Assembly: GCA_020252865.1 (NCBI GenBank)
Contig: JADCCH010000070.1
Coordinates: forward strand, 1 to 5,811
From: Methylobacterium sp.
GTDB taxonomy: Bacteria; Pseudomonadota; Alphaproteobacteria; Rhizobiales; Beijerinckiaceae
Reading direction: 5' to 3'
DNA length: 5,811 nucleotides
A program made the translations under genes and the position numbers. The notes beneath the pieces are model-generated. The model worked only from the letters and a program-made list of their open reading frames with translations, ran no database searches and was not told where the DNA came from. This document shows, in pieces, positions 1 to 4,930 of the stretch. The number at the start of each line of letters is the position of its first letter. Position 1 is the first letter of the stretch.

Positions 1-930
1 CAGCGCAAGACCCGGAAGGCCCGGAGCCGGCGCGACCGACAATTCACGCTCCATGAAACGCCCGCCGCCCTGAGTCGAATCCTGGCGCAGCCGCAATGCG
101 AGCTTCGGGGTGGCCTCGCCCTGATGAATGGCGCAGGACAGAGCCTGCAACAGGGCCGGACGGTCGATGACCAGCACCGCGTCAATGACCGAGGGATAAG
201 GCCATTCCACGGCCGAGGCGAGCCAGCCCAAGCGCGCGCGCTCGAGATCGCTTGCGAGAAGACCGGTCGAATCGACACAAAGCACCAACCCCTTGTGCTC
301 GCGGAAGGGCTCCTTGCCGATCGGAATGCTGCGCGGTGCCGGTTCCAGCGCGTCGAGCAGCGGCGAACGGGTGGGCGCCAGCGCCAGCATGGTCAGCGTG
401 GGAACGGCCATGCCGATCATCATCAGCACCGTCGGCCCATGCGCGGATGCAAGGATCAAACCGGCAGCCGCGGCACCCAGGCCAGCGGCGAAGAGGATGC
501 GCGCGATCCGGCCATGCCCCTGAAAGAGCAGCCGCAGGCCAAAGAATTCCGCCGTCGCCAGCAAGATGGCGCAGAGCAGCGGGGCAACAGGAGAACCGAG
601 CCCGGCCACGAGCAGAATCTGCACCGCAGAAATCGGGCCGAACAGCAGCAATGCAGGGCGGGGCCCCTGCCGCATCAAAGCGAATGCGACCACCTGCAGG
701 ACAAGCAGGCCCGACAGCGCGACGAGATTTTCCAGGCGCCAGCCCAGTTCAGGTCGCAGCGGTGCCAAAACGAGCAAGAGGGCCAGGAAGACCACCGCGC
801 CGAGAAGGCCCGCCATACGGCCGGCCAGAGCAGTCGACCAGGCGCGCGATTCAGCATTCTCACTCCGCAGGGCGGCAGCAGCAATCCGGCCATCCTGCCC
901 AAGCAGCGTCTGGGTCCAGTCGATTCGCAT
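1..930 (-). CDS. Membrane sensor protein, probable PAS-type histidine kinase (N-terminal part, truncated by window edge)
   Basis: An open frame starting at ATG 930-928 runs leftward through 310 codons without a stop and leaves the window. I translated it by hand. Residues 1-37 are a soluble N-terminus beginning MRIDWTQTLLG. About six hydrophobic helices follow, near residues 38-57, 67-85, 92-110, 114-136, 142-162 and 165-186. Residues about 215-310 look like a degenerate PAS sensor fold: an LVLCVDSTG segment, then VLVIDRPALLQAL, then a Leu/Arg strand and an ERELSV strand. The expected role is a membrane signal sensor. The kinase core (H-box, ATPase) would lie beyond the window, so histidine kinase is an inference; a diguanylate cyclase or other PAS output protein is possible. 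The Shine-Dalgarno is weak (GAAAGG about 15 bases upstream); an upstream in-frame TTG at 975-973 is an alternative start. The gene diverges from the DUF5330/sufE pair. Confidence 0.7.
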   Translation of the reverse strand, partial: MRIDWTQTLLGQDGRIAAAALRSENAESRAWSTALAGRMAGLLGAVVFLALLLVLAPLRPELGWRLENLVALSGLLVLQVVAFALMRQGPRPALLLFGPISAVQILLVAGLGSPVAPLLCAILLATAEFFGLRLLFQGHGRIARILFAAGLGAAAAGLILASAHGPTVLMMIGMAVPTLTMLALAPTRSPLLDALEPAPRSIPIGKEPFREHKGLVLCVDSTGLLASDLERARLGWLASAVEWPYPSVIDAVLVIDRPALLQALSCAIHQGEATPKLALRLRQDSTQGGGRFMERELSVAPAPGLPGLAL

Positions 931-1256
931 GGTGGCTTTGGCAAACCTTTCAATCCGGGCCGGCCAAGCCGGCAAGGGAATCCGGAGACGCCGGAGCGCC
1001 CCGCTGAACGGACCCTCGCGCGGCGCTTCTTAAACGCGCGTGAAACCGGAAGCCCCGGCTGGCCCAAATCAGGCTCCAGGAGGGCAGCAGGAAAGGCTTT
1101 CGATTCCTATGGTGAACAACAACCTTCCGAATTCGTTCGGCGTTTGCGATTCCGGTGCGACTTCGCCGCCCCAAGCGGAGGATCGATCGCATTTGAATCA
1201 ATTTCCGAACGCTTCTCTCAAGCCCTTCCCTTATTCCAGGAGCCGACAGGAGCGGA
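931..1256. promoter_or_regulatory. Divergent intergenic region with a cluster of GANTC sites
   Basis: This 326-base gap must carry promoters for the leftward sensor gene and the rightward DUF5330/sufE genes. It contains GANTC sites at 978-982, 1102-1106, 1148-1152 and 1195-1199, with one more at 922-926 inside the first codons of the sensor gene. GANTC is the target of the CcrM methylase in alphaproteobacteria, and its methylation state there affects GcrA-dependent promoters. A poor sigma-70-like pair (TTGAAT 1193-1198, then TCTCAA after 17 bases) overlaps the last site. I see no convincing -10 element, terminator or small gene. Reading frames that cross this region are GC-driven. Confidence 0.45.
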
Positions 1257-1598
1257 ATGATGATCACTCGCCTCATGGTAGCCCTGCTGGCGCTCTATCT
1301 CGTCTCGGGTGGGGGCCGGAACTGGAACGGCCTCGCGCCCCCATCCAGCACGGTGGCGGTGAGCGATTCGCCCTCGGATCATGCCGGGCTCGCCAAGCAG
1401 GCGCTCGAATTCTGCCTCACCCATCGCGAGATTTGCGCAGAGGCCGCCGGAAGCCTGGTGAAATCCACCGGCAGCCTGCCTTCGCCGACCCCGGCCATGC
1501 CTGCTCCGCCGGCCGGCCTTCAGGCCACCGCGCCGGGCGAGCCTGCCCCGCATCTGCCGCTGCCGCCGCGCCGCCGCACAATGCCCGCCGGGGCTTGA
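1257..1598 (+). CDS. Small DUF5330-like protein with N-terminal hydrophobic segment
   Basis: This 113-residue protein starts with a short hydrophobic stretch (residues 6-17, MVALLALYLV within it) and a GGG turn, consistent with a signal peptide or membrane anchor. The middle holds an FC-x6-C motif (Phe52, Cys53, Cys60, as EFCLTHREIC). In my recollection this FC...C spacing is the hallmark of DUF5330, a small alphaproteobacterial family of unknown function often found near sufE. The two cysteines could form a disulfide outside the cytoplasm. The C-terminal half (about 72-113) is Pro/Ala-rich and probably disordered. Two adjacent ATGs (1257, 1260) can start it; AGGAG at 1248-1252 is better spaced for 1260. 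It lies 67 bases upstream of sufE on the same strand, so co-transcription is likely. The function is not known; the family call rests on one motif, the size and the context. Confidence 0.7.
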   Translation: MMITRLMVALLALYLVSGGGRNWNGLAPPSSTVAVSDSPSDHAGLAKQALEFCLTHREICAEAAGSLVKSTGSLPSPTPAMPAPPAGLQATAPGEPAPHLPLPPRRRTMPAGA

Positions 1599-1618
1599 CC
1601 CGACGCATCCGCTCGCGC

Positions 1619-1648
1619 CATCTGCCGGGCCAGATGAAACGGGCCCGG
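1619..1648 (+). promoter_or_regulatory. Two mutually exclusive hairpins just upstream of sufE
   Basis: In the DUF5330-sufE gap, CATCTG (1619-1624) can pair with CAGATG (1631-1636) across a six-base loop. Alternatively CCGGGCC (1625-1631) can pair with GGCCCGG (1642-1648) across a ten-base loop. The two stems share bases and cannot form together. The second reaches the first two bases of the sufE Shine-Dalgarno region (GGAGAGAAG, 1647-1655). This could tune sufE translation relative to the upstream gene. No U-tract follows, so it is not an intrinsic terminator. The pairings are visible; the regulatory role is inference, and GC-rich sequence yields such stems by chance. Confidence 0.3.
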
Positions 1649-1665
1649 AGAGAAGCGCCACAGCC

Positions 1666-2094
1666 ATGACCTTCACCCTCGCTCCCGGCAACGCGCGCCT
1701 CAGAAGCATCGTGACCGATCTCGATTTTCTCGACGATTGGGATGAGCGCTATCGCTACCTCATCGATCTCGGCCGCCGGCTCGATCCGCTTCCGAACGAG
1801 GCCTATTCCGAGGCCAATCGCGTTCCCGGCTGCGCGAGCCAGGTCTGGCTGCTGATGAGCCGGAACGCGGATGGCTCACTCTCGATCAAGGGCGACAGCG
1901 ACGCGCTGATCGTGAAGGGCCTCGTCGCCCTTGTGCTTGCGATGTTCGATGGCCGCCCAATGGCGGAAGTCGCAGGGTTCGATGCAGCGGGCTTCTTCGC
2001 TGCCATCGGCCTCAAGGATCATCTCACCTCCCAGCGTGCGAATGGCCTCGCCTCGATGGTCGCGCGCATCAAGGCGGAAGCCGCGAAAGGCTGA
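1666..2094 (+). CDS. sufE: SufE-family cysteine desulfuration protein
   Basis: SufE takes persulfide sulfur from the cysteine desulfurase SufS and passes it on for Fe-S cluster assembly in the cytoplasm. The 142-residue protein matches the family's usual length. It has the signature RVPGCASQVWL at residues 52-62, with Cys56 as the sulfur-accepting cysteine (equivalent to Cys51 of E. coli SufE). It also has the typical N-terminal DWDERYRYLIDLGRRL helix (residues 24-39), the KGLVALVLAMFDG segment near residues 84-96, and a C-terminal LTSQRANGLASMVARIK helix. A purine-rich GGAGAGAAG ends ten bases before the ATG. No sufS or sufBCD genes are nearby, so this is a stand-alone sufE, a common arrangement in this class as I recall. 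It is probably co-transcribed with the DUF5330-like gene. Its TGA abuts the opposing gene's stop, leaving no intergenic base. Confidence 0.95.
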   Translation: MTFTLAPGNARLRSIVTDLDFLDDWDERYRYLIDLGRRLDPLPNEAYSEANRVPGCASQVWLLMSRNADGSLSIKGDSDALIVKGLVALVLAMFDGRPMAEVAGFDAAGFFAAIGLKDHLTSQRANGLASMVARIKAEAAKG

Positions 2095-2928
2095 TCACGC
2101 CGTTTTCGGGAAGGCCGGTCGCGAATCGGCCGCTCCCCAGTGACGGATGGGCTGGCGAGCCGTGCCCTGTGCCATGCTCGACAGGCCATAATGGCGGGCC
2201 AACGCCCGCAGACCGAGCGAAAGCACGACCTTGCCCGAGCGCACCGGCAAGCCGAGCCCCTGCTCGATCTCGCCGACCGAGCGCCCGAAGCCGCAAAGAT
2301 CCATCAGCGGCCCTGAAAAATCCGGCCCGACCGCGCGCATCGCATTCTGCACGCGCTTTCTGGCCTGCGCCTGAGCCTCCGTCATTGTCAGGCCGGCACC
2401 AGGCCCGGCGCCGTCGACCACGAGGCGATCCCAGTTGATCGTCACCTTCGGCGGCAGGCAGGCCATCTCGATATCGCGCCGCAGGCGCTCGCCGGCCTCG
2501 CGGCTCGCTTCATCCACCGCGAAGCTTGCACCCTCCTGCCGGGCAAGCAGAGCCAGAGGGTCTTCGCGGAGGTTGCGCTTCAAGGGCACGCCTTCCGGGC
2601 CTGCCCCTTTTTCCAGCAGGCGATGCTGGTCGCCGAAGGCATCCTCGCCCGATTGGCGGCGAAAGGCGGCGGCGCGCCCTTCGGCCGTGAGCTGATAGCG
2701 GGGTAATCCCGCCACCTGATCACAGCGCAGGGCGCCGGACGAGAGCAGGGGCGCGAGCGCTGCCATGGGAAAACGCCCGCGCACCAGCGGGACACCCTTC
2801 CGCGGGACGATCACCTGCACGATGCCATCGTCGCGCCGCGCATGGGCACCCGGCTCCGCGAGCAGGACCAGCAGGCGATCCTCGTCGCGCCCCTTCCCAA
2901 CCCGCTTCGCATCCAGGGCGGGCCTCAT
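2095..2928 (-). CDS. DUF6456 domain protein, probable DNA-binding regulator
   Basis: This is a 277-residue protein. Residues about 117-250 fit the DUF6456 pattern as I know it: SREAGERLRRDIEMACLPPK (142-161), then INWDRL, a TEAQAQARKRV helix, NAMRAVGPDFSGPLMDLCGFG (195-215), IEQGLGLPVRSGKVVL (221-236) and ARHYGL. The GLPVRSGKVVLSLGLRALARHYGL stretch resembles a helix-turn-helix. Residues about 17-90 look like a winged-helix unit (DRLLVLL, LLSSGALRCD, YQLTAEGRAAAF). The architecture suggests a cytoplasmic transcription-type regulator; no target is known to me. The ATG overlaps the upstream gene's TGA by four bases (ATGA, 2928-2925), and GGAGGA at 2940-2935 lies six bases before the start, so translation is probably coupled. 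The stop lies directly against the sufE stop. Family call is firm, function unknown. Confidence 0.85.
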   Translation of the reverse strand: MRPALDAKRVGKGRDEDRLLVLLAEPGAHARRDDGIVQVIVPRKGVPLVRGRFPMAALAPLLSSGALRCDQVAGLPRYQLTAEGRAAAFRRQSGEDAFGDQHRLLEKGAGPEGVPLKRNLREDPLALLARQEGASFAVDEASREAGERLRRDIEMACLPPKVTINWDRLVVDGAGPGAGLTMTEAQAQARKRVQNAMRAVGPDFSGPLMDLCGFGRSVGEIEQGLGLPVRSGKVVLSLGLRALARHYGLSSMAQGTARQPIRHWGAADSRPAFPKTA

Positions 2929-3380
2929 CGCTCGTCCTCCGTCAGCACGCGGGCAAAACCCGCAGCCCAGCGGGCGAGCGCGGCTTCGAGCATCAGAAGA
3001 GGCTCATCGAGCAAGGGGCGATCGCGCTGGTCCTCGATCAGTTGGCAGGCATGCCGCACCGTGGTGCGATCCCGCCCGAACACCGCGCCGGTCCGGGTCA
3101 TCGACAGATGAAACAGGGTGTGGGCAAGATACATCCCCACCTGGCGGGCTTCGGCGACGTGAGCCGCAGAACGGGTTCCAGCGCGCAATTCCCGCAGCGA
3201 GCAGCCCTGCCAGTTGGCGGCAACTGCTTCGGCAAGACGCGGCCCGAGCCGCGCTTGCAACTCGATCGCGGAAAAGCGGCGTGGGGGCGGCAGCTTTCGA
3301 GGTCTGCCGCGTGAACGCCGCGCAAGGGTGGTTGTGACCGGTTCCGTCACCGGAAAGTACTGCTTCTGCCGCCGAACCAT
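2925..3380 (-). CDS. DnaA domain IV-like helix-turn-helix protein with AT-hook-like N-terminus
   Basis: This 151-residue protein resembles only the C-terminal DNA-binding domain (domain IV) of the initiator DnaA. Residues about 76-120 read AEARQVGMYLAHTLFHLSMT, then AVFGRDRTTVRHACQLIEDQRD. This matches the DnaA pattern of an R-x3-MYL helix followed by the GRDHTTV recognition signature, with His replaced by Arg (GRDRTTV, residues 102-108). There is no AAA+ ATPase domain and no Walker motif, so it is not a full initiator. Residues 21-29 (RRSRGRPRK) carry the R-G-R-P core of an AT-hook. It probably binds DNA, possibly DnaA-box-like sites or AT-rich DNA. The start is supported by AGGAGA at 3393-3388, seven bases before the ATG. 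It is the first gene of a two-gene unit with the DUF6456 gene. Such truncated DnaA-like proteins are, in my recollection, conserved in Hyphomicrobiales, but their role is not established. Confidence 0.85.
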   Translation of the reverse strand: MVRRQKQYFPVTEPVTTTLARRSRGRPRKLPPPRRFSAIELQARLGPRLAEAVAANWQGCSLRELRAGTRSAAHVAEARQVGMYLAHTLFHLSMTRTGAVFGRDRTTVRHACQLIEDQRDRPLLDEPLLMLEAALARWAAGFARVLTEDER

Positions 3381-3627
3381 CCCGCCTTCTCCTGAACCGG
3401 GCCCCAGGTGCTCGGGACTGAAACGGCCCGCCGCACCTCATGGCGAAAGTTAGGAAGAAGCCAATGATCGGTAAACTCGAAATTCACATTTTTATAAGAA
3501 TTTATTCCGGAAATCCCCGGGAAATGACCCTTTAATGTGACTATATTCTTATTTTATTGCATTGCCTTTGACAAATTCGGGAGCAGGATGCAGCGCGCAT
3601 GAGCGTCGAGCAGCGGTGGAGGCACAC
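3381..3627 (-). promoter_or_regulatory. AT-rich upstream region of the DnaA-IV-like/DUF6456 unit
   Basis: Between the mucR terminator and the leftward start at 3380, base composition drops sharply to AT-rich from about 3470 to 3580, unlike the GC-rich genes on both sides. It holds TCACATT (3484-3490) matched by AATGTGA (3534-3540), and ATAAGAAT (3494-3501) matched by ATTCTTAT (3545-3552). Between them lie the 8-base palindrome TTCCGGAA (3505-3512) and a near-direct repeat CCGGAAAT / CCGGGAAAT (3507-3514, 3517-3525). On the minus strand a TATAAA-like stretch (about 3498-3489) could be part of a promoter, but I cannot place a -35 with confidence. No gene is seen in this stretch; frames crossing it lack good starts. 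Confidence 0.4.
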
Positions 3628-3656
3628 AAAAAAAAGACGCCGCGAGGGCGCCTTTT
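3628..3656 (-). terminator. Intrinsic terminator of mucR
   Basis: On the minus strand, GGCGCC (3652-3647), a five-base loop CTCGC, and GGCGTC (3641-3636) form a six-pair stem with one G-U pair, followed directly by eight T residues (3635-3628). Four A residues precede the stem and extend the pairing with the T-tract. It begins 20 bases past the mucR stop codon and should end the mucR transcript before the downstream DnaA-IV-like gene. Confidence 0.88.
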
Positions 3657-3675
3657 CATGGCTGGGGCGGGCCAA

Positions 3676-4083
3676 TCAGCGACCCCGCTTGCGCTTCTGT
3701 CCCAGGCCCATTTCCTTTGCCAGACGCGAACGGGCCGCGGCATAGTTCGGCGCGACCATCGGATACTCGGCGGCGAGGCCCCACTTCTCGCGATATTGTT
3801 CAGGAGACATGTTGTATTGCGTACGCAGATGCCGCTTGAGTGACTTGAACTTCTTGCCGTCTTCGAGGCAGATGATGTAGTCGGGAAACACGGACTTCTT
3901 GGGCGAAACAGCCGGCTTTGCGGGCTCAATGACGATTTCTGTCGGAACAGTGCCTACCTTCGTCAGCGCGTTGTAGACTTCATTGATCAGCGCGGGCAGA
4001 TCCGCAGCCGGGACCGAATTGTTGCTGACATAGGCGGAAACAATTTCGGCCGCCAGCTCGATCAATTCGTTGTTGTCCAGCAT
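3676..4083 (-). CDS. mucR: MucR/Ros-family transcriptional regulator
   Basis: MucR proteins are small DNA-binding regulators that oligomerise through the N-terminus and bind AT-rich sites; in rhizobia and Brucella they control exopolysaccharide, motility and virulence genes and repress their own gene. This 135-residue protein has the typical N-terminus ([19 protein letters not shown]), a linker rich in Pro/Lys, the zinc-finger region from Cys72 ([15 protein letters not shown]), and the C-terminal [20 protein letters not shown] block. In the finger, Cys72 and His85 remain, the second Cys is Asp75, and where relatives have TH(H/Y) it has T-Q89-Y90. The start at 4083 is chosen because AGGAAA (4096-4091) sits seven bases upstream and the protein then begins like known MucRs; the 38-codon upstream extension is unlikely. 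The strongly basic tail GQKRKRGR may contact DNA. An intrinsic terminator follows. Confidence 0.93.
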   Translation of the reverse strand: MLDNNELIELAAEIVSAYVSNNSVPAADLPALINEVYNALTKVGTVPTEIVIEPAKPAVSPKKSVFPDYIICLEDGKKFKSLKRHLRTQYNMSPEQYREKWGLAAEYPMVAPNYAAARSRLAKEMGLGQKRKRGR

Positions 4084-4379
4084 CACTCTCTTTCCTTCCT
4101 CTGTTCTTGTCTGGCGGTTCTTTCCGCCTACGCATTCCGCGACAGCCTTCGGGGTGCTCTTCTTGCATTGCCGCAGAAAAACAAGGCGCCACATCAAGCA
4201 ATTGGGGGAGGGATGTCACGAAAATCGAACAGGCATCGTGAATCGCATACCCATGAAGATCAGCAGATACGTGAGAAAATGCTGTCACGCAACTAAAACA
4301 AGTGTTCATCTGAAGAATTTTGGAGGATTGACGTGATGAAATCGAAAAAATTGTGTCAAATTCCTGGCCTCAGGCGCAA

Positions 4380-4393
4380 ATGCATTTTTGCAT
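4380..4393. repeat. Short perfect inverted repeat in the msrB leader
   Basis: ATGCA (4380-4384) and TGCAT (4389-4393) form a perfect five-base inverted repeat around TTTT, about 80 bases before the msrB start. It may be an operator half-site pair or a small RNA hairpin. It is short and could be chance in this AT-rich stretch. Confidence 0.3.
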
Positions 4394-4459
4394 GGTCGGC
4401 CACTTGCTCGCTTGCTGCGTTGCCACCATATCCAGAACAACTCCAAGGCGAACCAAGAC

Positions 4460-4466
4460 GAGGTGA
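4460..4466 (+). promoter_or_regulatory. Ribosome binding site that fixes the msrB start
   Basis: GAGGTGA lies five bases before ATG 4472. It supports that start over the in-frame TTG at 4388, which would add 28 residues (rich in His, Arg and Asn) not expected at the N-terminus of MsrB. Confidence 0.75.
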
Positions 4467-4471
4467 TACTG

Positions 4472-4873
4472 ATGAAGGTCCAGCGATCCAATGCCGAATG
4501 GCGCAACCGTCTCACGCCCGAACAATACTACATTTTGCGAGAGCACGGCACGGAGCGTCCCGGCACGGGTCCTCATCTCTATGAAGAACGTCCAGGACTT
4601 TACCGCTGTGCAGCATGCGAGAACCCGCTCTTTATCGCGGATACGAAATTCGATGCCGGATGCGGCTGGCCGAGTTTCTTCCAGACGATCGGGCCGGATG
4701 CCGTGCGTGAGCTCGAGGATCGCTCGTTCGGGATGCGCCGAACGGAAATCCGCTGCGCTTCCTGTGACGGGCATCTCGGGCATGTTTTTCCGGATGGCCC
4801 TCGACCGACCGGCCTGAGATATTGCATGAACGGCCACGCGCTCCGCTTCGAGCCGCTGGAAAACAAGGGCTGA
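4472..4873 (+). CDS. msrB: Peptide-methionine (R)-S-oxide reductase
   Basis: MsrB reduces the R epimer of methionine sulfoxide in proteins, using thioredoxin, and so repairs oxidative damage. The 133-residue length is typical for a single-domain MsrB. All expected residues are present: zinc ligands in two CxxC pairs (Cys46/Cys49 and Cys95/Cys98), the GCGWPSF motif with Cys64 as the likely resolving cysteine, the [11 protein letters not shown] motif (100-110), and the catalytic Cys118 in RYCMNG. The N-terminus ([20 protein letters not shown]) is the usual MsrB opening. The position after the catalytic site reads NGHALRF where many relatives have NSASLRF, a conservative family variant. No signal peptide is seen, so it is cytoplasmic. 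It is followed after 57 bases by the oligopeptidase B gene on the same strand, probably as one transcript. Confidence 0.96.
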   Translation: MKVQRSNAEWRNRLTPEQYYILREHGTERPGTGPHLYEERPGLYRCAACENPLFIADTKFDAGCGWPSFFQTIGPDAVRELEDRSFGMRRTEIRCASCDGHLGHVFPDGPRPTGLRYCMNGHALRFEPLENKG

Positions 4874-4930
4874 GTGGCTCATCCGGCATCGGGCGACATG
4901 CGTAACGCCTGCGCCCGAACGGCCAACGGA

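Larger units (their letters stand above)
4084..4471. promoter_or_regulatory. Divergent mucR-msrB intergenic region
   Basis: This 388-base region should hold the promoters of mucR (leftward) and msrB (rightward). It is AT-richer than its flanks, especially 4210-4390, which suits MucR autoregulation, known in the family but not shown here. Visible elements are GGCGG/CCGCC (4113-4117, 4124-4128), a weak hairpin in the mucR leader; one GANTC site near 4239; a strong GGAGG (4322-4326) placed nine bases before ATG 4336; and the hairpin ATGCA-TTTT-TGCAT at 4380-4393. A TTGACG at 4328-4333 has no good -10 at the right distance. I see no confident RNA gene or conserved protein. The rightward frame opened at 4336 runs into msrB out of frame and its second half is a shadow of msrB. 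Confidence 0.4.

Noticed and set aside
124..1260. 378-codon open frame on the plus strand
   Set aside because: It is rich in Arg, Gln and Gly with no recognisable domain and lies opposite the membrane sensor gene, which shows clean hydrophobic helices on the minus strand.
3494..3552. Hairpin or terminator formed by the AT-rich inverted arms
   Set aside because: The two arm pairs cross each other and the loops are 43 bases, so a stable single hairpin is unlikely; a protein-binding role is more plausible.
3484..3560. Replication origin, considered because of the AT-rich island beside a DnaA-like gene
   Set aside because: I find no clear TTATCCACA-type DnaA boxes in the island and no other origin-associated gene in the window.
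3562..3843. 93-codon plus-strand frame beginning MPLTNSGAG
   Set aside because: It crosses the mucR terminator and overlaps mucR antisense; no domain is visible.
4113..4128. GGCGG/CCGCC hairpin in the mucR leader as a riboswitch or terminator
   Set aside because: The stem is only five pairs with no U-tract and no known motif around it.
4084..4197. 38-codon N-terminal extension of mucR
   Set aside because: A good Shine-Dalgarno sits before ATG 4083, and the shorter protein matches the usual MucR N-terminus; the extension has no family resemblance.
4328..4361. Possible sigma-70 promoter with TTGACG at 4328-4333
   Set aside because: At 17 bases the -10 would be TTGTGT, a poor match; the better TCAAAT lies 22 bases away, too far.
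4388..4471. TTG start adding 28 residues to MsrB
   Set aside because: GAGGTGA at 4460-4466 supports ATG 4472, and the extra residues do not fit MsrB.
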